Source: Gonocerus acuteangulatus (taxonomy: Eukaryota > Arthropoda > Insecta > Hemiptera > Coreidae). Taken from it: a stretch of 64,000 nt of DNA. This document shows, one piece after another, positions 22,084-33,837 of this stretch. The notes below the pieces were generated by a model that was not told the DNA's origin, searched no databases, and saw only the letters and a list, made by a program, of their open reading frames with translations. The stretch is taken from NCBI GenBank assembly GCA_946811695.1, contig OX328125.1, forward strand, positions 111,389,967 to 111,453,966, given 5' to 3'. The position numbers were made by a program, and so were the translations under genes. Numbering within the stretch: position 1 is the first letter of the stretch; every line of letters starts with the position of its first letter.

Positions 22084-23947
22084 GGCCCAGCGCACACGGC
22101 GCAACTGTTCTGCAACTCGAGTTGCAAACTAGTTGTGTCTGAAACCAGTTTGCAACTGAAATGAAACTTCTTTCTGCTCACGGTGCAACTGTTCTGCAAC
22201 TCGAGTTGCAAACTAGTTGTGTCTGAAACCAGTTTGCAACTGAAATGAAACTTCTTTCTGCTCACGGTGCAACTGTTCTGCAACTCGAGTTGCAAATTAG
22301 TTGTGTCTGAAACCAGTTTGCAACTGAAATGAAACTTCTTTCTGCTCAGGTTGCGACTTTTCTGCAATTAGAGTTGCAAACCAGTTGCGTATGAAATTAT
22401 TTTGCAACTGAAACAAAACACGCGAGTATATTGGCTTGTTGTAAATCAATTGCCCAACAGTTTCGCAAGTGGTGTGTTTATTTAGTGAGATACGTGTTTT
22501 TTTGTAAGAACTTGCGATGTCAGACTCACAAGGGGAGTATACAGCTATGGGGTCACCGATCTGGACCATTTTTTTCTGGTGATTCTACACCGAAAAATAG
22601 TCGACACGTGTCCGAGCGATCCGCCTTAGGAGCCGAGAAATAAAATAAAATAGGTTGAAAGTGCTTTATTTTTTATATCGAGTTTAAAAAATTATATCGA
22701 CATAATTCTTTCACCAATTCATTTGTTTTATTGATTTCCTAGATTAAAAGAAAAATATAATCGTTAAACAATAATTTATATTTCATCAAATACAGTCAGA
22801 AATATGCTTGTTTTCAAGTAAACTAGTATGATAAATTTTTTTATACCAAAAATAATAGCAGAAATAAGCACCCCAAAAAATTATAATGTGGTGAATATCA
22901 TGGAATACAAAAAATAATGATTTTTCCCAGTCTGAAGGAGAAATTTGTAAGCGAAAAAGTAACGTGACGTTTTGAAATTCAATATCTCCTCTTGAGATAA
23001 TCCGATTTTTAATTCATTGAAATCCTTAAAAAGAAGAATAACTCCTTGTTCTAATCATATAAATGACTATTGTATTATCTCAAAATGTACTTACAAAAAA
23101 TGGTTCTCAAAATAAAAATAAAATGTTAACTTTTTTGCATATAACGTCAATCCCAAAACACGTAGAAACACCCCGATTGGAAGGAAATGTGCCACATTAT
23201 GGCCTTTATCGACCCTCCAAGTTTGGTTTAATCGGGTAAATATTCTTTGAAATATGGCCGGATTCTTGAATCTTTAACAAACTTATAAGGGCCCTCTCCA
23301 TTAGTGAAATTTAAAATACCTTTTTTTTTTATTTTTGTAATATTCGCAAAATTTGAATTTAGGGGGTTTTTCATGTGCGAAAAACGAATCTGACATCCGT
23401 TTTTAAATCAAAAATTGCTTCACGTTAAGTTCTTGATGGCACATATTGTTATTGGCTATATGGCTCAAATACACTTTACTTAAAACTGCCTTTATTTACA
23501 TAACCCAACATAACATAGCTGAAAAACATATGTAATAAATAAACCGTTTTGTAACTATGCAACCACGAATATCGATAGAATGCACGGCTGTCCGACGAAA
23601 GTCTCGTGCAACTCAAATGCAACACAACTGCAACCGCGCTTGCATGTGACTGGTCTCAAACTGGTTTGAAATCGACAAAAACAAGTTGCGTCGTGTGCGC
23701 CTGTCCATTGAAATACATTGCCGAGGTCTCAAAACAGTTGCGCTTGCAACTGGAGTTGCAAACGAGTTGCATCGTGTGTGATGAGCCTTAACATGTGATT
23801 GGTTTCAGGCTAGTTTGAAATCGTCAAAAAGAAGTTGCGTCGTGTGCGCCTGTCCATTGAAATACATTGCCGAAATCACAAAACACTTGCGCGTGCAACT
23901 AGTTTGCAACTGGAGTTGCAAAACAGTCTTACCGTGTGCGCTGGGCC
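22084..23947. mobile_element. PIF/Harbinger-type non-autonomous DNA transposon (TAA duplication)
   Basis: Terminal inverted repeats of at least 16 bp, GGCCCAGCGCACACGG, are perfect at both ends (22084-22099 and 23932-23947). TAA flanks both (22081-22083, 23948-23950). A 3-bp TWA duplication is the hallmark of PIF/Harbinger. Both subterminal zones are loaded with AGTTGCAA and TTGCAACT words, which could be transposase-binding sites. On the left these are in 84-bp tandem units starting at 22101, 22185 and 22269. No transposase ORF is visible. The interior also holds a reversed copy of the left flank (22613-22800), so the copy is rearranged. Confidence 0.8.
22840..23580. other. Interior of the PIF-like element without recognised coding sequence
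   Basis: AT-rich; no ORF longer than a few dozen codons and no motif that I recognise. Confidence 0.5.
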
Positions 23948-24127
23948 TAAGGCGCATTGGACGGAACGCTCGGACACGTGTCGACTGTTTTTTAGCGCGG
24001 TTCTTCCCTCCCCGATAGGGAGAAACCCCGCTTATAAGGTTAATACAATGAAACAATCCGGAAGTGCCGACTAGAAAATTTCGCGTTTCAGAACCCCTAG
24101 AGGCCGAAAATAACGGTGGTTCAAATT

Positions 24128-24300
<173 letters not shown>

Positions 24301-25316
24301 CTGTTCGCGGATTTCTGGCCTCCCTAATGGTCCGATTTTGATGATATTTGGTAAAAAAATCTGTCGCCCGATTTGAAAGGTCAAGTTCGTTAACCAGCAA
24401 AATCCGCCCACTGGAAGATGGCGTTTTGGGCGAAATTCGCGCAAAAAAATCGTAACGCTTACGTTTTTGAGTTCATAAGCTTGTAAGTACTCGTTTTATA
24501 GGCTTCTTTGGCTAGGAAAACGAATGAAACCATTTTCAAGGCGATAGCTTTAACCGTTTTTGAGAAAATTGGAAAAATAGTTTTTGAATACCGTTTTTGG
24601 TTTGGGTGCTTAGAATCTTGGGATTCAGTTGAAACATTTTCTGCATGTTTTACTATCATTAAAACTAATATGTTGAAATTTTGGTTACGTTTGGAGTTAA
24701 GGAAGGGTTAGAATAAAACATTTTATTAACAGACATAAAAAGTTTTGGTAACTTTGTATATTTTCCTTAATATCTCGAAAAAGGTTCAGAATCTTGTTAA
24801 ACAAAAGAGTACCATTAGAAAGCTTACTAAATGTTCTACAAAAAAGGTTCTGATGAAAGTTTTGATTAGGCGATGTCAATCGGAGAAATAAGTGCTTAAA
24901 ACATTAAAGTAATTGATTTTGCTTATTCGAACTGTTCTTTTCGTCTGTTTTTATTCCTTGTTATTTTTTAATTGCTTATAGTTGGATGATGTATTTTACA
25001 ATAAAACAGATTAGGCAAAGTAAGAAAAACAATTCATTGTTAGAAATATAGCTTGCCAAGAGAAAAAGATTCGATGACGTCTTTTGAATATTTTCAATTG
25101 CCTTTATGCTGTTGGTTTTTTTATTTTATTTTTTAATTTATTTTATTTGTAGAATTATTACTATAGTAAAAGAACACAGGAATATGTGAAAATTTTTGAT
25201 ATTTTCCAATTCGTTGAAACGTATGAAATGAAGTATCGGTAGAAGAGGTTTCTAGGGTCTTGTATCTGTTTCTACTCTATGCTTTTCAAATGAGAATAGG
25301 GATATGAACAGGAACC

Positions 25317-25476
25317 GGGGTCTCCCGTGGTCTAATGGCTAGCGCCTTGGATTCATAAGCGGGAGATGGGTTCGATTCCCAACCTCCGGCAGGAATTTTA
25401 TCATCCCACGGCTCGCTGGTAAAATTCCTCGCTACACCCTGGATGTCGGCGCTAATGACCTAGATGTAGATGCGCC

Positions 25477-25522
<46 letters not shown>
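25317..25522 (+). mobile_element. tRNA-derived SINE (Met-like head), full copy with duplication
   Basis: Begins GGGGTCTCCCGTGGTCTAAT with A box TGGTCTAATGG and B box GGTTCGATTCC. The anticodon-loop position reads TTCATAA (CAT). A body (AATTTTATCATCCCACGGCT, GTCGGCGCTAATGACCTAGA) and a long A tail follow. ATGAACAGGAACC (25304-25316) and ATGAACTGGAACC (25523-25535) form a 13-bp duplication with one change. It is inserted in the right end of family A copy 1. Other copies are at 63056 and, in part, at 10774. Confidence 0.93.
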
Positions 25523-25525
<3 letters not shown>

Positions 25526-25571
25526 AACTGGAACCGCGCTAAGATGACGCAGTTCCTGCGAGTCGGACTTT

Positions 25572-25920
25572 TCTATGTAGAATCACCAGAAATTAAATGG
25601 ACAAAATCGGTGACCCTACCGCTGTATACTCCCCTTGTTAGGATACTTGAAGTGTACTTTAGAAGGGTGATATCACCCCTGAAACCTGCGAGTGGGCCGA
25701 TGTAAAAAAAAATACGTATCGACTGTTTTCACGTATTTAAAAAACAGTCGATACACAAAGTTTCATCAAAATCGGCTCCAGACACTTAGGGATATCCTCT
25801 TGAAAGCAAGGTCGGACAGGGCCCGGAACATAAGATGGATCGACCTCTGCAGTTTATACAAAAAAAAAAAAAAAAACAAAAAAAAAACACGTTTTTTGCA
25901 CATAAATTTTGTATTGTAGA
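25572..25920. repeat. Sequence shared in inverted orientation with 22510-22590, plus A-rich tail
   Basis: AGAATCACCAGAAATTAAAT and GGTGACC followed by GTATACTCCCCTTGT match the reverse complement of 22521-22583. It therefore belongs to a repeat associated with family A ends. A poly(A) at 25860-25886 follows. Confidence 0.6.
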
Positions 25921-26744
25921 TGTGTATATTTATTAGCCTGTAATCATGTTGGTGCTATCACAAATGTGGTACACGGAGTCCTGTGGCGCTATCTGCGGCC
26001 TGCGGTAAGAACCTATGCGGCTTCCTTAAAAGACGATTAGCCATCAAAGATTTTAACTAGGAAGGACTCAAAGACCAACCAATAGTTTCGAGTGCATTTT
26101 TAGTGCATGAGTCTACATCACTCCAGCTAGGTAGATATTAATACAATGGGTGGATATAGCTGATTAATGAAGTCGTCCATTCGTTTGTTAAAGAAATAAT
26201 TTATGCCAAGATTTGGGCTAACATTGTGTAAGTTTATGTCAGGATGTACTCTATCTGGAGGCAGGAGTAGCTTTACAGTGGCCAAGAATTATCCCTGGAG
26301 AGGTGAGAAGAAGGTATGAAACATGTGGTAAAGTGGTACTCAAACATGACTTTACTGTTTTACCGACCGATACCATTTGAGGATTCTGGCCACCCAACTT
26401 CATCCTCGATTAACACCAGAAGTACGCTCAGATGACGTTGAGAGGTGCCTACACCAGCTCCCTTCTGCTCCTACCAGTGGCTGGAGTCTAAGAGAGATCG
26501 GTGAGACACAGATATTGACTCACTTGAAGGAAAAGAAAGCCATTGCTAACACTTCACTTGGTCACTGCAGCAGATCTCTGGGCCAATGTCTTCCGAGTCG
26601 CCTTGGTGGAGGGATTGGATGGGAGACGCTAGATAGGGAGAGGACTTTAGAATTTTGATAAGTGGAAAGTTTGGCGTTGGAATTATAATTATTTAAATTA
26701 ATTTTATAAACTTTAATTTTTATCTGAGTACTGTATAGTAAGTT
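25921..26744. other. Spacer with a dispersed repeat (26480-26640)
   Basis: The part containing CACTTGAAGGAA and GCAGCAGATCTCTGGGCCA is repeated at 55385-55470 within intron 5 of the TRPA-like gene. The repeat looks like a transposon remnant; its class is unknown. The small frame through it (26377-26658) is probably not a gene. Confidence 0.45.
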
Positions 26745-26754
26745 TCATGACACT

Positions 26755-26937
26755 TGGGTGCACCGGACTTTCCCAAAAAAAGGTCGTGGGTTCGGTTCCC
26801 ACTAGGGGTGGTGGCTTTTCTCTCGAAAAAAGAGAAGGCATTACCCCCTATCCTGGCTAGAAAAGGGTGGTAACCTATAGATATCCCGTCCTAAAATTCG
26901 TAGTTCATAATAAAGGGACGTTAAAATTTAAATAAAT
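26755..26937 (+). mobile_element. SINE (class II tRNA-like family), degraded head
   Basis: GTCGTGGGTTCGGTTCCCAC (B box), CCTATCCTGGCTAGAAAAGG, AACCTATAGATATCCCG and a TTAAATAAATAAA-type tail match the SINE at 21641-21854 read on its minus strand. The region before the B box is altered. Confidence 0.85.
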
Positions 26938-27454
26938 AAATAATGTTATAAAATTAATAGACATTAAATTAATTTATTTTAAAATAAATATTTATAATGA
27001 AATTTGAGTTTTATTTGTTTTTTTTTTAATTATCTTTGTTGTGGAGAAGGGGGAGAGGATGGCAAATCTGTGGAGAAGTATAGGGTGGCAAATAGTTGTT
27101 GAAAGGCAAACTTGTTGCTCGGCAACCAGTTGCTTTTCTGCCTGTTGCTTAGCAACTGACAAAATGGATTTCCTCTTCTCCCCCTTTTCTTCCTATTCCA
27201 TTCATCCAACAAGTGGATAATACAGGCAATTTTCCGAATATGGATACGGCTTTTTAATGGCAACCATCAGCTGTAATCCTCCTTTGGTTCTCTGCGGAGA
27301 ATTTTTTTTTTTAAATTTCAGAGTAAGATTTTTGCCCTCCCCTATCTTACAATGAATGATTAAAAGCATTTATTTACAGTTTAACCTTCCGTTACTCGCG
27401 GTGTCTATAGGTACATTTGTACTTGCGGGTCACCTGTGAGGTGATGCGTTAGAA
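26938..27454. other. Unassigned spacer
   Basis: Short GTTGCTxGGCAAC repeats (about 27080-27160) are the only structure seen. No gene. Confidence 0.4.
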
Positions 27455-30400
27455 AAAAAAAAAGTCCGACTCGCAGGAACTGCAGCATCTTAGCGCGGTT
27501 CCGGTCATGTCCCTAGTGCCATTTGATAAGCTTAGAAAATAAATAAACTTTTTTTTGTTTTTTATATATCTCGTGAAAATTGTCAAAATCCTCTCGAACA
27601 TCTCGAATAAAAGTGATATTAAGCCGTCAGGGACACCGACAGTAGCTAACTTATACACAGAAGCGGAAATTACAGAATCTGGCTCTCATTCTAAAGCAAT
27701 GCTCTATAAATCAATACAAAATATGCCTAATAAAGCCTTTCTAGAGGATACAGAAGCATGGGCGTATATGAGGGGGGGCTGAGGGGGCTGCAGCCCCTCG
27801 CGAAATTTTGAATTGATGACAAAAACTTCTCGTAAAACCCTTAAAAATAAATTAAATATGATCATTTAGTTCATAAAACATATTTTATTTTACGTGTAAT
27901 AGCGTTTTAGTTGCCTAAAACTATTCCAAGCTCTAAATATTTAGTATTCCATACCCTGGAAATGGTCTCAGCCCCCCCCCCGAAATTGTTTTTATATACG
28001 CCCATGTACAGAAGGATCAAGAAGAAGTACACAAGATTGAGTAGAATACCCTGCCTAATATAGCCTATATAGAATAATATGCCGAATAAAACCTATCTAG
28101 TAAATACACAAGGATAAATAAAAGTCTTGACGAATAACAAGTCAAGAAAAAAAAACTTTATTTAACAAAATAAAACAAAGTTTAGTTGCCCAACTACAAT
28201 AGAATAATATACCTAATTAAGTCTATGGAGTACACACAAATGGACCAAAAACAAGTCTTGTGGAATATTGTTTTTTTTTCTAATTAAATACTTTTTATCA
28301 ATATTTAGTATATAACCTTTGTTGAAAACTATTGATTGCTAATTGATGAATCGGTTTACAACTAAGTAGTCTTTATGAATATTTAGTATATAACCTTATG
28401 TTTGGATCTGAGTTTTTGGGGTGCTCTCCGCCTAGGCTTTGTATTTGTCTCGGCAGATACCTGGGGTATATTTACAGCTCTTGAGGATTAACTCTTAGCA
28501 GGTAAATTTCCTGCGGCCCCCTTGTACGGGCATTGAACTGCCATATTCGCTCATAGTATCTGACCGTTGTGAAGTTTATTTTTTGGATTTAGGACTTAAT
28601 ATACATATGTAGACTAAATCATAGCAAGAAGTAATCCTCCGTCGTCGGTTCTTAACTATGTACACACGCTAATGTTATCCAATCTTAGATACATCGTATT
28701 TAAAATCCACAGCAAAAACACAACATTTCATCAGAATCCCCTGCTGAATAAAACTTATATAGAATAATATGCAAAATAAAGCCTATCTAGTGGATAAAAA
28801 TAGAGGAAAAAAGCCGTTCGTGGTGGTAGAAAATCTTAAAAGTATTTCGCTCAGAAATCTCCGAAATATGGTCACTAATTTTACATATCCTGTTTTATAG
28901 CCAAATAGATTAATATTCTATAATCAATAAGAAAACCCTACTAACAATAAAAAACTATGGGTAACAGATGAAAATAGGGAATACCAAGAATAATTCTAAA
29001 GAATGAAATCAACACCAGTAATGTAATCTAGATATTCATACGGCATCTTCGAATTCTAACAAACAAAATATTGATTCTAATTATACGTACCCTGTGTTAT
29101 TGACAAATACATTAGACTACTATAAGCAATTAAAAACACTAGGGAATATGCCAAAGAACTCGGAGTAGGAGCCTCGACAGTTTCAAGACATTTGAAGGAA
29201 ATCGACAAATCCAAAACTGACATTTCATACGGTACAGCCTGATATATTTTTAACAATGAATTGTTTTTCTTATTTTAATTAATCTGTTTTATTGTCAAAT
29301 ACATTATCCACCTTTAAGCAATTAAAAAGTAACAAGGAATAAAAACAAACAAAAAGAACCGTTCGAATTAACGAAATCAATTACTTCAAAGTTTAAGCAC
29401 TTATTTCTCCGATTGACATAGCCTAATCAAAAATTGTTTCAGAATCTTTTTTGTAGAACATTTAGTAAGCTTTCGCATGGTAACCCTCCGTTTACCAATA
29501 TTCCTAACCGTCTTCGAGATATTAGGGAATGTATAGGAAGTTCCCAAAACATTTCATGTCTGTTAATAAAATATTTTATTCTAATCCTTCCTTAGCTCCA
29601 AACGCAACCAAAATTTTAACATATTAGTGTTGATGAAATTCAAACATGCAGAAAATGTTTCAACTGAATCCCATAATTTTAAGTATCAAAATCAAAGACA
29701 AAAAGAACAGTTCGAATAAGCGAAATCAATTACTTTAAAGTTTTATGCACTTATTTCTCCGATTGACATCGCCTAATCAAAACTTTTATTAGAACCTTTT
29801 TTGTAGAGCATTTAGTAAGCTTTCTAATGGTATTCTTCCGTTTCCCAAATTCTCAACCTTTTTCGAGATATTAAGGAAAGTATACAAAGTTACCAAAACT
29901 TTTCATTATTTCTGACAACAGAAAATTGGTCTCATTTTACCTATCCTGTTTTACACACACATACATTTTCCTTACAAATACAACATCAGAAATTAAAAAA
30001 ATAAAAAGCAATAAAAAACCAAGGGAAAGAGACAAAAATTACGACAAAAACCCGTTCATAAGAACAAAACAGACGTATTTGAAGTTTTAAGCATTTATTT
30101 CTCCGATTGACATAACCTAATCAAAATAGTTTTAGAATCATTTTTGTAGAGAATTTAGTAAGCTTTCAAATAGTTTCAATCCACTTACCACGATTTCCCA
30201 ACCGTGTTCGAGATATTAATGAAAGTATACGAAGTTTCCAAAACTTTTCATATCTGTTCATAAAATATTTTATTCTAACCCTTCCTTAACTCCAAACGTA
30301 ACATAACATTCAACATATTAGTTTTAATGAAAGTAGAACATGCAGATAATGTTTCAACTGAATCCCGTTATTCTAAGTACCCAAACCAAAAACGGTATTC

Positions 30401-30685
30401 AAAAACTATTTTTCCAATTTTCTCGACAACAGTTAAAGCTATCGCCTTTAAAATGGTTTCATTCGTTTTTCTAGCTCAAGAAGCCTATAAAACGAGTACT
30501 TACAAGCTTATGAACTCAAAAATGTAAGCGTTACGATTTTTTCTGCGAGAATTTCGCTCCAAACGCCATCTTCCAGTGGGCGGATTTTGCTGGTTAACGA
30601 ACTTGACCTTTCAAATTGGACGACAGATTTTTGTACCAAATTTCATCAAAATCGGACCATTCGTCTTCTATTTAGAGAGTGAACA

Positions 30686-30761
<76 letters not shown>

Positions 30762-30918
30762 TATACATATATATATATACAAATTTGAACCACCGTTATT
30801 TTCGGTTTCTAGGGGTTCTGAAACGCAAAATTTTCTAGTCGGCACTTCCGGATTGTTTCATTGTATCAACCTTATAAGCGGGGTTCCTCCCTATGGGGGA
30901 GGGAGGAACCGCGCTAAA
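27455..30918 (-). repeat. Family A interspersed repeat, copy 2 (3.4 kb, inverted)
   Basis: Begins with AAAGTCCGACTCGCAGGAAC then GCATCTTAGCGCGGTTCCGG, and ends with GGAGGAACCGCGCTAAAAA, the mirror order of copy 1. It carries the same blocks, including TTGCTGGTTAACGAACTTGA, the AAATTTTCTAGTCGGCACTT block and a (TA)n tract at 30688-30772. Modules around CTCCGATTGACAT and TTTAGTAAGCTTTC recur three to four times (29400-30180), so this copy has internal partial duplications. A hAT-type MITE is inserted at 27757. Confidence 0.78.
27757..28006. mobile_element. 250-bp hAT-type MITE with perfect 8-bp duplication
   Basis: Terminal inverted repeats CATGGGCGTATATRA lie at both ends (27757 on, and ending 28006). 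TACAGAAG lies directly outside both (27749-27756, 28007-28014). Just inside are G-rich and C-rich blocks (GAGGGGGGGCTGAGG against CAGCCCCCCCCCCG). No coding sequence. The 8-bp duplication argues for hAT. Confidence 0.88.
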
Positions 30919-31485
30919 AATATTAATGAAGATATTTTTTTTTTTTTGTAATTTTTATATATTTGTGTAGGAAATAAAGAACAAAATCCATAATTAAGAT
31001 AATATATAACAATAACTGGCGTTAATGACCCCAACGGTTGACACGCCTTAAATTCAACCCCCCAAAAAAAATAATCATAAAAATTGTATTTCAAGAAAGC
31101 TCCTCTTGGACCTGGACATCGGTAAAATGAAGTGACAACGCCTGTAAAGTTGCGCTTAAAAATCTAAAAATTATTATTTAATAATTAAAAATAATAAAAT
31201 GTATATTTTACAAATGAAAATTACTAGTACACGGAAAAAATATAAGTAATTGAAGGTTACTATTAGTCAAACTTCATATTAGAATAAAATAACTTGTCAC
31301 TTAATATTATGATACACGAATGGTCGATGTATAACAATTATTAGACAATGGTATTATATGTTCTAAACATAAATATTTCCTGGAGGAATCACAGAAGTAT
31401 TTAGAGCTTCTCCTTGTATCAGTAGAATATTTACAGGCCTCGCAAATTTTCTAATCCTACCTGATACAAGATTGGAAGGCAGAAC
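30919..31485. other. Spacer with a degraded SINE tail
   Basis: GGCGTTAATGACCCCAACG then GACACGCCTTAAA (31017-31052) resembles the Met-like SINE 3' end. Nothing else recognised. Confidence 0.4.
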
Positions 31486-31580
31486 ACCAGGTATATGGTG
31501 TTCTGCCACCAGGTATATGGTGTTCTGCCACCAGGTATATGGTGTTCTGCCACCAGGTATATGGTGTTCTGCCACCAGGT
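31486..31580. repeat. 22-bp tandem repeat, four units
   Basis: ACCAGGTATATGGTGTTCTG units at a 22-bp period. The same ACCAGGTATATGG word occurs once at 33385. Confidence 0.93.
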
Positions 31581-31721
31581 AAAAGCCTATATGTGTGTCA
31601 TGTAATGAACCGATTTCTGTGCGGCATATCTTCGAGTCTTGCAGGTTATACGAAGAAGCCCTAGAAAAGAATGAAATTCCAAAAGATATATCTGAAGCAC
31701 TTGCAGACAACCCCTCCATGG

Positions 31722-32910
31722 TGAATGAATGAATGAATGAATGAAAAAAAAACTTTATTCTGGGACTTCGTCCCATAAGAATAAAAATAAGTACAAAATA
31801 AACAATAAAGAAATATAACCTAAAAATATAAATATTAATAGAGAAAAACAAAAGTATAAAAGAACAAAACAAAAAAAGCAACTAACACAAATATTATATG
31901 TGAAGCCTTAAATAATAAAATGAAATATAAGTAAATATGTACATTCATTGGAATGGGGCAATGATGATACAATGTTCAGAGGGGGATGGGAATAAAATTA
32001 AAGAGTTTAAATAAACAAATAAATATTAAAAAGTTGAATAAATATTAAAGGAATGGGGGCTATAAAAAGATATAAACTAGGAAAATGCATAAACACGAGA
32101 AAAAAACAGCAATATAATTTACAAAGGTAATCAGGTCTTCCTGGTGGTGAAATTTTAAGAAGCGTTTTCCTGGGAGGATAGGAGAAAAGCAAAGAGGCGG
32201 GATTTAAAGACAGGTAGGGAAGGAGAGTGTCGAATGGAAAGAGGGATAGAGTTCCAGAAGGAGGAGGCTCGGGAGATGAAGGAACGGTCGAAGAAGGCTG
32301 TTTTATGAGTGGGAGGATAGAGATCGGAGGGAGGGGAGCGGGTACCACGGGAATGGACAGCAGATTTAAACTGCAGGAGATTGTAAATATAGGAAGGAGA
32401 TTTGGAAGATGTGGTTTGGTAAAGGAAGGAACCTAGGAAATATTGTCGTCGAATTGATGGAAATAGCCACTTCCACTCGGAATACCGGTGTGAAATATGG
32501 GCATCCCTGGGGGTATCGAGGATAAATCTGAGAAAACTGTTCATTAATCGCTTAAGACGAACCTCAAGCTCCCCAGTGAGCCCTCCATACACCAGGCAAC
32601 CATAGTCGAAGTGGGGGAACACTAGAGAAGATACAAGAAGCTGACGTGTAGGAGTAGGGAGGAGGTGACGGGAACGGTTAAATAGTTTAAGGGTGGCTAT
32701 GGAGCGACGAGTGATTAGGGATAAGTGATTTTTCCAGGATAGGTTTTGATCGAAAACAAGGCCCAGGTTCTTGGCAGTGGAAACATATTGAATAGGACTG
32801 GAGTCAATGGTGAAGGAAGGGAGGATAGGAGGGAGTGATTTCAAGAGGGGAGCTGAGCCTATGGTGGACGAAGTATTAAATTTTCTTAAAAAATCAAAAT
32901 TATATACAGA
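31722..32910 (-). mobile_element. 5'-truncated LINE (CR1/L2/Daphne-like), minus strand
   Basis: The element's 3' end lies at the left: a (CATT)n-type tail (31722-31744) preceded by AATAAAG and a TGGGACTTCGTCCCA stem-loop (31761-31775), a 3' end style known from CR1/L2-like insect LINEs. Protein-coding similarity extends from about 32155 to about 32910. Only the end of the RT ORF is present, so it is a dead truncated copy. Confidence 0.85.
32155..32844 (-). pseudogene. C-terminal part of a CR1/L2-like reverse transcriptase
   Basis: 229 uninterrupted codons from the thumb to the C-terminus of a LINE ORF2: KNLGLVFDQNLSWKNHLSLI, FPHFDYGCLVYGGL, SFWNSIPLSIRHSPSLPVFK and a SRLFAFLLS end. The frame continues upstream to about 32910 with residues such as KFNTSSTIGSAPL. 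The catalytic FADD-type box and everything before it is missing because of 5' truncation. The open frame suggests a fairly young insertion. Confidence 0.88.
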
Positions 32911-33837
32911 AATATAGCAAAAAAAAAAATAAATAAAAAAAAAAATAATAAAAAAATAAATAAAATAAATAAATAAAAAATAAATAAATAAAAAATTTAA
33001 AAAAATAATAAAAATAAAATAAATATATTAATAAAAATAAATAATTTCTGTATATATTCTATACCTTGAACTCAGATGCATTGATTACATATAGATTTAA
33101 ATAATATGCCGTAACGGACCAAGCTCATATCAACATAATTATTATTTTAGCAGTATCCATGTAAAACAATTATATTAGCCATAGCAGTTTCAGAACCATT
33201 TTTAAAAACCCTTTTTGATCATTATATAACATTACAATTTAAGAGCATTCTCGACAATATATGTAGTGCAATTGACTCCTGTAATATCTTTATAGTACAA
33301 AATAATTTTCATTGAAAAAACACTTTACAGGACGATGGTAACCTTTGACGTCCTTCGTCCTTTAACCCCATTCATACATACATACCAGGTATATGGCGGA
33401 TCTGGAGTCATTACTTTCTGAATTCTGCTCATAAGTCCCTAGTTTTCTCAACATTTATTTGAAAATATTAAATAAATTAAATTATTTTGATTAATACATT
33501 TCACTGATTTAGGATATGAAAATAATTTAATGAATGAATATTGAATTGCAATAAGTTACAAGAGTGCTCGCGGTCGATTTGTACGTAAACTACTGCTTTA
33601 TTTACTCTCTGGAAGATTAAAATTATACTGACGTCAGACGCTTCGGAAGACAGGAGGATTGTAGAAGGGGGGGGGAGACTACTGGCGCCTTTTTTCTGGG
33701 AACCACAGAAACATTAGGAGGCGGGTTTACCTCACGGGTGACCGCGAGTGACGGAAGGTTAACATGTTTACCTGATGTAAAAACAAACTCATCTAAAGAC
33801 AATGTCTAGAAGCCGTCTGTCATGTTGTAGCTATAGT
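32911..33837. other. Low-complexity AT then unassigned sequence
   Basis: 32920-33050 is almost pure A/T. The remainder has no ORF or repeat that I can name. Confidence 0.5.

Noticed and set aside
25317..25390. tRNA-Met gene
   Set aside because: The same head with the same body and A tail occurs at 63056 and has a 13-bp duplication; a SINE.
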